From Rotaria sordida (taxonomy: Eukaryota; Rotifera; Eurotatoria; Philodinida; Philodinidae): a stretch of DNA of 64,000 nucleotides. The notes beneath the pieces were generated by a model. The model was not told the origin of the DNA, made no database searches, and was given only the letters and a program-made list of their open reading frames with translations. The position numbers and the translations under genes were made by a program. Location: positions 180,855 to 244,854 of the forward strand of contig CAJNOL010000076.1 in assembly GCA_905250125.1 (NCBI GenBank). The letters are read 5' to 3'. Below are positions 15,370 through 26,530 of the stretch, in pieces (position 1 is the first letter of the stretch; every line of letters starts with the position of its first letter).

Positions 15370-18300
15370 TTACATTTGCTTTTTTACATATGTGAGGTTA
15401 TTTGCATATAATTGAATATGTGGATGAGTTGCAGGTACTGAGTTTTCTAGTATTTTAACAGCTCGTTCACAATATAAAACAGCTTTCGAATACTCTCTAT
15501 TCTTGGAACACATCATTCCCATGTGTCCATAAGTAGGAGCGAAATCAGGATGATTTGAAGGAAGAGTTTTTTCGCAGATTTCAAGGTCTTGCTCATAGTA
15601 TGAAAGTGCCTTTGAATAGTCACCCATTTTTTCATACACCGAACCAATGTTGTTAAAAGAAGAAGCCAAATCAGGATGATTCGGAGGAAGAGTTTTTTGA
15701 TAGATTTCTAGTGCTTTTTGATGAGAGGAAAGTGCATTTGAATAATCACCCATGCTGTCATACACCGAACCAATATTGTTGTAAGATCGAGCTAAATGAG
15801 AATGATTTGAAGGAAGAGTTTTTTGCCAGATTTCCAGTGCTTTGTTATAGCATGATAGTGCATTGGAACAGTCACCCATGTTGTCATACACCGAACCAAT
15901 GTTGTTGTGAGAAGTAGCTATATCCGGATGATTTGAAGGAAGAGTGTTTTGGTAGATTTCCAATGCTTTCTGATGAGACGAAAGTGCATTTGAATAGTCA
16001 CCCATGTTGTCATACACCAAACCAATGTTGTTGTAAGTTGTAGCCAAATCAGGATGATTTGAAGGCAGAATGTTTTGATAGATTTCCAATGCTTTTTGTT
16101 GGTATGAAAGTGCATTCGAATAGTCACCCATGCTATTGTACACGGAACCAATGTTGTTATAAGAAGTAGCCAAATGAGAATGATTTGAAGGAAGAGTATT
16201 TTGGTAGATATCCAATGCTTTTTGTTGATATAAAAGTGCATTCGAATAGTCACCCAGGTTGTCATGCACCAAACCAATGTTGTTGTAAGACGTAGCCAAA
16301 TCAGGATGATTTGAAGGAAGAGTATTTTGATAGATTTCCAGTGCTTTTTGATGAGACGAAGTTGCATTCAAATAATCACCGATCTTGTTATACACCAAAC
16401 CAATGTTGTTGTAAGAAGTAGCCAAATCAGGATGATTTGAAGTAAGAGTGTTCTGATAGATTTTCAGTGCTTGTTGATGAGAGGAAATTGCATTTGAATA
16501 GTCACCCATGTTGTCATACATCAAGCCAATGTTGTCATAAGTTCGAGCTAAATGAAGATGATTTGAAGGAAGGGTTTTTTGCCAAATTTGGAGTGCTTTT
16601 TTATAGTAGGCTAGTGCATTCGAATGATTTTTCATGTTGTCATATACCGAAGCAATGTTATTATAAGATCGAGCCAAATGAGAATGATTTGTAGGAAGAA
16701 TGTTTTTTATGACTTGCAGTGCTTTTTTATAGTATGATAGTGCATTTACATAGTCACCCATGTTATTATACATCAAAGCAATGTTGTTGTGAGAAGTAAC
16801 CAAATTACGATGATTTGAAGGTAGATTTTTTTGGCGAATTTCCAGTGCTTTTTGATGATAGACAAGTGCATTTGAATAGTCATCCATCTTGCTATACACA
16901 GAAGCAATGTTGTAGTAAGAAGAAGCCAAATTGGGATGATTTGAAGGAAGTGTGTTTTGGCGAATTTCCAGTGTCTTTTGATGACATATAAGTGCATTTG
17001 AATAGTCATCTATCTTGCTGTACACAGAAGCAATGTTCTTGTAAGAAGTAACTAAATCAGGATGATTTGACGGAAGTGTTTTTTGGCGAATTTCCAGTGC
17101 TTTTTGATGATAGACAAGTGCATTTGAATAGTCATCCATCTTGCTATACACAGAGGCAATGTTGTTGTAAGAAGTAGATAAATCAGGATGATTTGAGGGA
17201 AATGTTTCTTGGCGAATTTCCAGTGCTTGTCGATGAGATAAAAGTGCATTTGAATAGTCACCCATGTTATGATATACCGAACCAATGTTGTTGTAGGTGG
17301 TAGCCAAATCAGGATGATTTGAGGGAAGTGTGTTTTGGCGAATTTCCAGTATTTGCTGTTGGCATAAAAGCGCATTCGAATAGTCATGCATATTGTTATA
17401 TACGGAAGCAATGTTGTTGTATATAGTCAGCAAATTAGGATGATTTGAAGGAAGACTTTTTTGGCAGATTTCCAGTGCTTTTTGATGAAATGAAACTGCG
17501 TTGGAAAAGTCACCCATCTTGTCATACACCAAGCCAATGCTGTTGTACGAAGCCGCCACATTAACATCCGTTGGTGAGAGAATTTTCTGTTTGAGTTCAA
17601 TGGATTGTTGATAATAGGCAATGGCATCTGCATATTCACTTTTACCACGCTTGACCATCCCAAGCATATGATAAACTAATGATTTTTCACGATCAGTCGA
17701 TGTTTGATCAAGCAAAATATCATACACTTCTTGGGCTTTGTCGAGCTGTCCCAGTTTAAATAGTATTTTGCCCAAGCGGTCCCATCCTTGGATATGAGGA
17801 TAGGTGTCGTTGCGTATTTGTTTAGTAAGTACTTGAAGTTCTGGATCGTTCTCGTTGATCAATGTTAAATCAACTTGCCAAAGACGACTATTTCCATCGA
17901 TTTGTTTCATTGGTCCAATACGAAAGATAGAATGTATGGAGAAGAGTATTTGTTCTTGTCCTTCGAAATAACTGACACCATGGATGGCAGCAAATGGTAC
18001 TGATGTTATGGACGGATCGATTTTCATGACGAATAAAATACCAATAAGATCGTACGATTCCATAGTCTCACGAGCAAAGTTGAGCGATACTTGACGATGC
18101 ATAGTAGTCAATAGAAAATTATTAAATGATAAAAGTCCATCTTGTGTATTGATCATTTGATCAAAGTCGGCCTTCGTCAGTCCTTGACCATGAAATACAA
18201 TAAATGATTCCATATGTGCCTGTCCAACATATTGTTCCATATGAAGCTTGGCGATATGGTTATGCAGATCTCGGATAAAAAATCCCATGCTTATGATGAG

Positions 18301-19083
18301 ATCGACTTCCATCATTCGTAATGATCGATTCAACATCGAATACAGAAAACATGGATAGGTATACCACCAAATCGGGAGATGCTTATGATATTCTTGTTCA
18401 AGTTTCTCCACATTTTGCAGTTCTTTTGGATTCACGGCGAATAATTTACGACAATAAGTAGTAAATTCATCAATATGGTGTTGTTCGAAATCAATAGTTA
18501 ATAGAATTTCTTTCGTTATTTGGGTGTACATAAATGAAGAATCTAATTGGTCGAGATTTGGCTTATTGCTTCCACTACTGGTTGTGACAAAACTGATTGA
18601 AATCATGTTTTGGTCACATTCTTGTGCTGCTTGTTGAAGAGCTTTACATAGAGGAGTAATATCTGTAAAGACTCCTTTGATTTTTGGCCAATGTTTGGTC
18701 CATTGTTCATACGAAGCTTGTGTCTCACAAAAAATATAAATTGTATTGACTTGAGACATGTCATGTACGATGGGAACTGTGGTTTGTCCCAATGTACTAG
18801 AAGTGATTATAAACATTTTGTCTTGTTTGAGATCACTGATAAAATTGATACATTCATCGACATCTGTAAATGTATAGACCTTGTTGATTACTTCTTTTAA
18901 TTTTGAAATATTATTGTTGCAATTGTTATTGTTTTCTGGATCGATATTGTTGGCGAGCCAAACAAGCAAAAAGTTCTGAACCATACGAGCAGAAGGAGAC
19001 GGTCGTGGCCTTGTGCTCGTATTGTCAATTGGCGTGGCAGCAGCAGCAGCAGTAGTTATTTTCGACTTTTTCTTTTTGTCCAT
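15370..19083 (-). CDS. ADP-ribosyltransferase-fold protein with 18 kinesin-light-chain-type TPRs; catalytic residues replaced
   Basis: An uninterrupted 1237-aa frame. Residues 1-60 are low complexity (poly-Ala, Pro/Ser, poly-Asn). Residues 65-165 form an alpha/beta domain (VYTFTDVDECINFISDLK, MISISFV) common upstream of rotifer ART domains. Residues 290-410 show the arginine-specific mono-ADP-ribosyltransferase fold: VFHGQGL, SFNNFLLTT, GQEQILFSIHSIFRI, WQVDLTL. The R of the usual Y-R-G-Q block is H298, the first Ser of S-T-S is L325, and the E-x-E motif reads Q376-E-Q378, so transferase activity is doubtful. Residues 484-1237 hold 18 TPRs of 42 aa, close to the pattern YSNALSxHQKALEIxQ...LPSNHPDLATSYNNIG. 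The TPRs should be a protein-binding solenoid. It is intronless, unlike its neighbours. Two Met codons near the start are possible; the first is followed by MDKKKKSK. A decayed duplicate lies at 61940-62462. Confidence 0.9.
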   Translation of the reverse strand: MDKKKKSKITTAAAAATPIDNTSTRPRPSPSARMVQNFLLVWLANNIDPENNNNCNNNISKLKEVINKVYTFTDVDECINFISDLKQDKMFIITSSTLGQTTVPIVHDMSQVNTIYIFCETQASYEQWTKHWPKIKGVFTDITPLCKALQQAAQECDQNMISISFVTTSSGSNKPNLDQLDSSFMYTQITKEILLTIDFEQHHIDEFTTYCRKLFAVNPKELQNVEKLEQEYHKHLPIWWYTYPCFLYSMLNRSLRMMEVDLIISMGFFIRDLHNHIAKLHMEQYVGQAHMESFIVFHGQGLTKADFDQMINTQDGLLSFNNFLLTTMHRQVSLNFARETMESYDLIGILFVMKIDPSITSVPFAAIHGVSYFEGQEQILFSIHSIFRIGPMKQIDGNSRLWQVDLTLINENDPELQVLTKQIRNDTYPHIQGWDRLGKILFKLGQLDKAQEVYDILLDQTSTDREKSLVYHMLGMVKRGKSEYADAIAYYQQSIELKQKILSPTDVNVAASYNSIGLVYDKMGDFSNAVSFHQKALEICQKSLPSNHPNLLTIYNNIASVYNNMHDYSNALLCQQQILEIRQNTLPSNHPDLATTYNNIGSVYHNMGDYSNALLSHRQALEIRQETFPSNHPDLSTSYNNIASVYSKMDDYSNALVYHQKALEIRQKTLPSNHPDLVTSYKNIASVYSKIDDYSNALICHQKTLEIRQNTLPSNHPNLASSYYNIASVYSKMDDYSNALVYHQKALEIRQKNLPSNHRNLVTSHNNIALMYNNMGDYVNALSYYKKALQVIKNILPTNHSHLARSYNNIASVYDNMKNHSNALAYYKKALQIWQKTLPSNHLHLARTYDNIGLMYDNMGDYSNAISSHQQALKIYQNTLTSNHPDLATSYNNIGLVYNKIGDYLNATSSHQKALEIYQNTLPSNHPDLATSYNNIGLVHDNLGDYSNALLYQQKALDIYQNTLPSNHSHLATSYNNIGSVYNSMGDYSNALSYQQKALEIYQNILPSNHPDLATTYNNIGLVYDNMGDYSNALSSHQKALEIYQNTLPSNHPDIATSHNNIGSVYDNMGDCSNALSCYNKALEIWQKTLPSNHSHLARSYNNIGSVYDSMGDYSNALSSHQKALEIYQKTLPPNHPDLASSFNNIGSVYEKMGDYSKALSYYEQDLEICEKTLPSNHPDFAPTYGHMGMMCSKNREYSKAVLYCERAVKILENSVPATHPHIQLYANNLTYVKKQM
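15400..17637 (-). repeat. Tandem 126-bp repeats encoding 18 TPRs
   Basis: The coding DNA is a head-to-tail array of 126-bp units, each encoding 42 residues, with neighbouring units often very similar. Repeats 4-7 share MDD/IDD..YSNAL..HQK, and repeats 10-14 share GD..YSNAL..QKALEIYQNTLPSNHPD. This suggests homogenisation by unequal exchange. The edge units (1, 17, 18) are the most diverged, as expected. Confidence 0.9.
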
Positions 19084-20010
19084 GGTATGTGTTGTGTTTG
19101 ATCAATAAAAAAAATGGTTTAAATTTGTATAGTATGTTCGAAATTTGTCTCGATGTTACTATTTGTTTTCCGTTATTGTTGTCGTTTGAGTTCCATTTTG
19201 TTTTCGTTTTACTTCAGTGCTTCACTAGTTTTTTTATCTGTTGTCGTCTGTGGTGTCACAATAAAATCAACGAATGAAAAAAAAATTCATCGCAACATAA
19301 TTTTATGCATCGTGTCGTATTTCATTTTCTTTTTATGATGTCTGAAATTTTTTTCTCGTCTTCTCCTTATGTGGTCGTGAATGAATTTGTACATAGAAAC
19401 GGAATAGCGCACATAGTTGTTTGAAAATGCATGATGAATTCTTATTTCAGTGAGTTTTTTTTCTTTTTTTGCTAAATTAAGAATTCAATGTCACACGAAA
19501 CCAATAAAAGTATATGTAGACGGTCATTACTCTTGCCAAGGTTTGTTTTTGTTTAAATGAAAAAACTAATCAATTCTAACATAGGATACAAAAAGTCTTT
19601 TTTTTGCATACATGTTCTTATATTATTCTTAAGGAGGAAACTGAATGAAACTATTATCATTAATTTGCTTTAAAAACGAGATAAAACATTTATCATATTG
19701 TTATAATCTATATCTCCTTGCGAAATCAGTTCATTTTTTATAGTCACTCCAAGATCCGAACTGAACTCATGGTTTATGAAATTAGAAAATTTTCGAATTG
19801 GTCGAAATATCAAATTTAGGGAATAACATATTTGTATATTGCACGAAGTGGATCGATGAGTTTAATGCACGTTTGAACTACATACATCACAAATTAGTTA
19901 TTAGGAAACAACTCGAATCTTGTGCTAATTAAATATCAATAAATATTGTATCAAAGTCCATGAAAAGACGAGGCAGAATAATGCTGTTTTCCTGCCTCCT
20001 TCTTTACATG
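19084..20010. repeat. 5' flank of the ART/TPR gene, duplicated at 62463-63090
   Basis: The sequence upstream of the start codon reappears upstream of the decayed copy. Shared stretches include ttgtttgatcaat, ttgttgtcgttgagtt-like, ggatacaaaaagt, cgagataaaacat, and the run ending attattaga.aaca..tcgagt / attgtatcaaa. Similarity fades after about 19970. The promoter should lie here but no TATA box could be picked out. Confidence 0.65.
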
Positions 20011-20414
20011 GATTTGGAATTTTTTATCGAGATTGAGGCAAGAGTGGTTTCTGCTCTAGTGAATCACTCATTAAATGAGTACTCATAGAGTACTCATCCT
20101 AGAAGAAATCGTGAGAATTCATGAGTACTCGTGCTTAAATCTAAGTGTCGGAATACGACAATTGATTAGTTGCTGTGTAATACTGAATTTTTCGTGGGTA
20201 GTCTATACAGGTATTGTGTCTCCTAGTAGTTTATGTAAAATACTCTTAAGCTTATATTCTGTTCAGTATTTCCGTATTACATCGATTTTATTTATATATA
20301 AAACTAAATAATAAACATATAGCTATCATTTTATCTTTATACTTTTTAAAACAGATAATAGGGCTGGAGAAATCGTCATTGTTATAGAAGAAATTGAATC
20401 ATTTCTTTATTTTT

Positions 20415-20682
20415 ATATAATAAAAATAAGATTTGACTTATTTGTTTAAAAGATCAAAGAAAAGAATAAAATTTAATAAAAAACAAGAAAATTTATTTTG
20501 AATAAAATACATAATGGACAAGGAATTTTCGATCTGCATGATCTCTAATTTTGTATTATGACCAATCAATTCTGTCCTACGATTCCATATCTGTAGTGTA
20601 TTTTTTTAACAATTTTCATATTTTTAAAAAACTTTATTCTTTTCTTTGATCTTTTAAAAATTAACAAATCTTATTTTTTACG
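20415..20682. repeat. Inverted-repeat (MITE-like) element
   Basis: A 26-nt block at 20445-20470 (centre gatcaaagaaaagaat) recurs exactly as its reverse complement at about 20633-20658. Outside it, aaaaataagattt at 20422-20435 faces aaatcttatttttt at 20667-20681. The arms are about 55 bp and imperfect; the spacer is about 160 bp. No ORF and no clear target-site duplication are present. Confidence 0.55.
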
Positions 20683-21299
20683 ATACCAAAAAATAAAGAA
20701 ATATCTAATTTTCTTCATTAACGATGAAAATGTCTTTGTCTCTATTTCATATAGTAAAAGTACAGTAAAACACAAATTGAACACAGTGAAAGGTAGGAAA
20801 AGAAAAAACGAAAAATAAATTGTTCGATAAACATACAGTTGTTGATTACTACACAAAAAAATCAAATAGACATTTCTATCTGTAGTCTTTTGGTAGTATA
20901 TAAAAAAAACATAAAAAATCAAATTATTTGTCTATAAAGTAAAACTTCTCTATTGTGATGAATACTATCAGAATCATTTAAAAGTGTTCACTATACAGAG
21001 GTGTTCATTTTAGAGAATCGACGCACAATTTGCTGTGAAATGAAAAAAAAGATTTCAGAATATCAGCTTCTTCTTTAGTGTTACGAAAGAACATGTCCAA
21101 CTATCGGATACCGTTCTATCCATTTTTGACTATGAGTAGAATTCAGTGAGACTAAGAAGACTCTAAAAAATTTCATGCTCATGAGATACCTGGAAAGAGA
21201 CCTTATTGCTACATCGGTGTAAGAAAATAGAATGTTGAGTATGTGTTTGGATGTCGGTAAAAAGAAGACACCCCACACCTACAAAGATCATTCCACCTA

Positions 21300-22090
21300 A
21301 AGAATTAAATAAATGTGGAAACCTCGGATTTAAATCCGAGAGTTATGTGTACTTCAAAAAGTGAATTAGGCAGATGAGTCATCCTAGAATATGTGGACAT
21401 CAATATTATCCTGGCAAGCCTTTTCTATAAACACTTGATTTCTATTGGTTAGTGATCAACCAATAGGGTTTCGGGGCGAATATAGCTTAGATTTGAACTC
21501 TTCGCCTTGGTTTACCCTAAGAAAGTCATTTTTTCTATAACTTGATTTCTATTGGTTACTGCTCAACCAATAGGATTTCGAGGCAAGTCGAGCTCAGATT
21601 CGAGTTCTCCTCCCCAGAAAATTTCGAAGTATCATCTCTGTGATGATAAGATAGAGCTCTACTTATGGATCGGTTAGAGCGCAGACGAAACCAGAACCGA
21701 TTTCCGTTTGTTTATCTTTGTAATAGGTGAGCTAGCCTTATTGTTTCTTAATGTTTTATATACCATTTTGCAGCTCGTGAAATTCTCTATCGAATGGTAT
21801 ATAATAGTTGGGGTTTTAGTTGACTATGATAGGAAAAGTTGTTTACGAAAGTGGGAATGGGTCGATCTTTCCATAGGGAAGGTATAGGGAAAAATGAGTA
21901 CTTTTGCAATAACTCAGGAAGGGCTCATCCAAACAGGCTCATCTTCGAACTCGACTGAGACATTGTTAAGACTGAACTGTGTAGAAAATTTCATCAAGAT
22001 CTGACTCCCCTTTCGAAAGTTATCATGTATACGGACGGACGGCCGGACACACTGACCGATTCTAGAGTGTACTCACTTTTTGAGTACACA
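21300..22090. repeat. Dispersed-repeat-like tract with internal duplication
   Basis: Two copies of about 110 bp lie at 21424-21530 and 21532-21605 onward (shared acttgatttctattggtta, caaccaatag, tttcg.ggc). From 21900 to 22080 the base composition changes to a GC-richer tract ending in a ggacggacggccggacacac run and the inverted pair gagtgtactcactttttgagtac. It does not encode protein. It looks like part of a repeat family, but no second copy occurs in the window. Confidence 0.4.
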
Positions 22091-22099
22091 AAAAACCAA

Positions 22100-22560
22100 T
22101 CAATCGATGAATTAATATTTCAAACTTACAATCTCACTTTATATTCGGATCATTTTTTGAGTTATTAATCGTTGTACATTAGTCATTCGTTCATCATTAA
22201 TACGTGTCATAACTTGTTATGGTGTAATTATTTGAGAATAACATGATAGCCGAAGAAGACAAATTTGAATTTATTTGAGAAAGATTATTATTTGATGATG
22301 AATAATATTGTGAAATCAATTTTGGTTGAATATCATAATGATTAGAAGATAACTCTTTAGACTTTTTCCTATAATGATGATGTTAGATAAGGTTCTTGAT
22401 AATGAAGATCATATGGTTTTTGTAACGGTGTTAGATGATGAAATGAAGATCGATATAAATGAAAATAGGGGCTTGAAGTAGATGGTTTTATTGATATCGG
22501 TAAAATAGCATTATTTATTGATGATTGTTAAGTGTATAATAGAGGTTTTTCAGAACCTAG
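22100..22560 (-). pseudogene. Decayed coding tract, unknown product
   Basis: On the minus strand, codon-like sequence runs in more than one frame. About 22545-22385 reads ILPISIKPSTSSPYFHLYRS..., followed by HHLTPLQKPYDLHYQ. After a frame change it continues as RKKSKELSSNHYDIQPKLIS. A Ser/Asn-rich stretch follows, ending near 22200, and a basic piece (RINDERMTNVQRLITQKMI) ends near 22135. The residue usage resembles cytoplasmic tails coded elsewhere in the window. The frame changes and stops suggest a relic, or unrecognised short introns. No family was identified. Confidence 0.35.
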
Positions 22561-25500
22561 AATTTGTAAGTTTTTAGATAATATACTTAGGGTATACCAA
22601 AAATAGTGGCAGTAGCAATATACTTGAAGAAATTTTCTCCCTATATATAAATACTAATAGTCCAAACAATGCTCTATAAATTCTATGAAATTTCACTATT
22701 CCTCGTTGACTATGATAATATTAGAATTTCGATCATAACTGTTCACTTCTGATTTTGTTACATAGGGAAAACTTTCGCTGCTGCATTGGGCGCCTATTCT
22801 AAGTTGAAATTTTTGTTATGATACATGATTCAATAGAACAGCTTATACTCTACGTAATTTCTATAGTGTTTAGCTGATTTTATTGTTCAATATATCATTA
22901 ACACGAGCACTACGTATTGCATCAGATATTCTATTCGAATAGATATTTTATGTTGGGAAAATTGTTTTAGTGGTCTGCTATGTATAGATCAATCACAGAT
23001 AGACGTTTTTGTACTGTTCTTATTCATGAATCAAAGAAGGTAAAAGTTATTTTAGCAGTTTGGATTTCTAGGGAATCTTTTTCCGTAGAAAATTGTTATA
23101 TTTGATATCGAAATAAATTATGTTACTTAAGTTATATACCTTTGTTACGCTATGAACAGTAGAAGTAAAAAAACCTTACCGTAGCCCTATGTAGACACAG
23201 GATGAAATTTCGAACAACGTGCTGTGTTAAATTTCGTTCGCAACATTCTTGTTTGGTGAGATATATATCCACTCCGTTGCTGGAACTGCAATAAGCCTTT
23301 TTACTCCTACTATTTATAACGTAATAAAGTTAGAAAGCTTAAGAGATATAAGAGTTTCGTACAGAAAAAGATTTCTTACACATCTATACTGTTAAAATAA
23401 TTTTTATTTTCTTTGGTACATGATTAGATATTACATGATCGTCTATCTGCGTATTTTCAGACTCTCCATTCTCGAGATCATCGCAACAGACAATGATAAC
23501 TTTCGATGCGTATGTATAGTAAGTAAAAACAAGAACAGAAAAATGTGGTGCGAAGGGTTCTCAATTTTCGGCAATGGGGTTCGAATTAACAGAAGAACGA
23601 TAAACGATTTCACCTAGAGTCGATCCTGTCCTGTCGAAGGCTTTCATTATTTCCCCTGCTTACAACAACTGACTGAGGACAGACTCGCCACATTTTATTA
23701 TCTCGAGTAAAAGATGGAGGACAAATGATCAAAATCGCCGTTTTGAGAACTTACTGAAGATCAACGAAAACTCATATTGAAGATTCACAAACGTTTGTAC
23801 CGTTCTGCGACATCGATCTTCCTGGCATAGTTCGAACAAATTTCTGGCGATTCGTCGTTATCTAGAATATTACGACACAAAGTACAGATTTTGTTACAGC
23901 AAAACAGACGCTATGTATGAAGGATGAATGCGTACGCGACCGACTAGAGAAATGTGGTGCGAAGCACGAATCTCGAGTATTAGAGACGAATGATCAATTT
24001 CATGAGTCATCAGATATCATTTTTTTGTTCAAACGATCTCTACGTTTTACTAGAATCAGTATTTTCTTCTATGTCTGAGAATTCTAAAATTCGCGTTTCA
24101 ACCTATCGGCTGATGAAAGTAGAAAAGTAGTTGAAAGGCTGACATGACGCAATCCATCACTACGAGAATTCCATAAAAGCGTATCAACATATTTCTAACG
24201 AAACGTATCGATTGATCATTTAATTATCTGCATGATTCATTATCTGTATGCACAGCTGTTTATTATCTCGAAACGCAAAAAACAACAACATCTTGAAAAA
24301 TTTGTTATTTTGAAGGTCGATTTATAATGAAAAGGAACCTTTTTGGAAGAGGTTTGGAAAAAAAATGGTATCGATTCGATCTCGATATTTTCAGCTTGCG
24401 TTTAAACGGATTCTTTTTTGTGAACTTTTGTTCTCGAGATCATCGCGGTAAAAAATGAGAAACTTTAATGTCACGAACAATATTGCTAGTTGTCTCTCAT
24501 ATAGTTCAGATAATTAAAAAACAGATGTCAGCAGTTGTCCATTGATGGATTGTCTTTGGATGTGGATATACCTGGTATTGGGTGAATGTGACCCTTTTCT
24601 TCATCCACATCCTTTCTAATTTGCTGAATAATTTTTTTTCGTAAAAAATGATATGTACATATTTAAAACGACATATTAACTATAAATAGTAATATCATCA
24701 ATGAATTGGTAATGATTTAATAATTAGTTGATCTGAAATAACTGTAGCAAACATGAACGTCGAAGTTGTCATTTTGATACGACATATAACGGATGTTGCA
24801 AAATATCTTGAATAAATATTAGATTCGACTGTACTCGAACAGAAGGTGATAGGAAGCTCATTCTTTTCTTATTAGATAGAACGTGATCTTTACTTTAAAA
24901 CAACTAATTTTATCAACTTTAATTTATGTATCAATTAACAGATTAGTTTGGATTTCTTCAAAACTCATAAAAAAAAACGCATTGTAAACTGCTTTATCGA
25001 GAACACAATCAATATCTTAGTTTCTATTTGAGTACATTTGAATCTGATATTTTATTCAAGAACTTTTTCAACAACTGCTACATATATTTATATATATTAA
25101 AGTTACTATTCAATCTTACACATTATTTGACATATTGAGAAACAAAGTTTCATAGATTAATGACAATAGGTTATCTACTATACATTCTAAAATTCTTTTG
25201 AAAACATATAAATCCTAAATAAAACATCACAATGATTGAATGATTTAATTAAATTTAAAAACTAAGGAAAACAAATGATTAAAAATCTTTGAAAATTTAG
25301 AAATATTCTTCAATTTATCTTTGACTGTTAATTTAATAATATTTATATTTCTTGTTTTCTTTTTCTTTCTCTTTCTTTAAATTGACATTATTCAAAAGAA
25401 GAATATGAAATGGTGATTTCTGCTTTTTTAATTTCATTCAAATAATTATTATTATTCATAACTCATAACTATAAAAGAATCTATCATATGATTACAAAGC

Positions 25501-25846
25501 ACGTATTTTTTTTTTGATTTATTCTTTTTTCTTCTTTGCCTTTCCGTCCAAAACTATTCGACAATTATATTCAAATCGTGACAAGCGACAACGATGTCTA
25601 CGATAACTCTCAATAGCTAACTATTCGCGTGTCACCTAATGCATATACATAGAAAGATGGAGAGCAAGACGATGCTAAGTGATGACGAACTTTGCGTGTC
25701 GACATGCACATTCGATGCTTGTATGAATATAAAACAATCCGTCAACCATTAGTTCTTTTTTATTTTCGTGCATGAATATATTTTCTTGCAAAGTTTCATT
25801 CATTGATTGAACAAAAACTATCATCATTTTTCAATGGAATATTATA

Positions 25847-25884
<38 letters not shown>

Positions 25885-26530
25885 AAAGCAAATCGAATAT
25901 TTTCAAACATATCTAACTCATCAATGTTGACATCATTTCAAACTTATGTTCAATAGACGACAGAGAAAAAAAAACGAGGAAAAAAATTTCTTATGCGAAA
26001 ATGCCTTCGAGAATTGAACGTGACTTGTTTGTTAAAAAATTGTCCATATCATTAGCCTTTCTTTTTCTCTCATCTGTGATGCAACGTGCTATAGCTACAA
26101 AATCTTCAAATGTTGATTCCAAACACGTCTACATATATTTATTTGCTCTTCTTTACTCTACACTCTATGTTGCTCAGTCAACTTCTTCTTTTTTCTCTTC
26201 TTCTTCTTCTCCTGTGTATATATGTGAATGAAGATCACGCACATGCGAACGAGCAAGAACGTCGAAATCAAATTCTGTTTGAGCACGACATCACCATCAC
26301 AGCACGTATACGGATATGTCCGCGTGTGCGCATTCGCATGATTACAGCGGTGCGTGCAAGTATGCATTCACACACGCACACATAGAGCGAAAAGAGAGAG
26401 AGAGAGCGTGCGCCAGAAAGAGAGTGAGAGAGAGAGATGTGATGAAACATAGAGAAGCAAGTTCTTTCTATTCACTCATCATCATACTCAAGAGAAAAAA
26501 GACTACGTTTATTCTTTGATTAATTCAAAG
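22561..26530. other. Gene-poor region upstream of the IRF2BP gene
   Basis: No protein-coding signal was recognised. It contains repeated phrases such as tctcgagatcatcgc (23470 and 24432) and aaatgtggtgcgaag (23540 and 23950), a perfect 10-bp inverted pair ggatgtggat/atccacatcc at 24558-24612, and a TA microsatellite at 25850-25880. The last kilobase, rich in CA/GA runs, probably holds the IRF2BP promoter and 5' leader. Confidence 0.4.
25850..25881. repeat. (TA)n microsatellite
   Basis: About 16 uninterrupted TA units. Confidence 0.9.

Noticed and set aside
15400..17637. Regularly spaced repeats, considered as a CRISPR-like array
   Set aside because: Units are contiguous 126-bp coding repeats with no spacers, in an animal genome.
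15711..17663. Several ORFs of 68-149 codons overlapping the TPR array on both strands
   Set aside because: They are out-of-frame shadows of the 126-bp repeats and share the repeat periodicity; the 1237-codon frame explains the region.
23570..23595. ggttcgaatt, resembling a tRNA B box
   Set aside because: No matching A box at the correct spacing and no cloverleaf can be drawn.
26001..26519. ORFs just upstream of the IRF2BP start, one beginning MPSRIERDL
   Set aside because: Composed of CT/CA/GA-rich low-complexity translation, overlapping in all frames; more likely 5' leader or promoter sequence.
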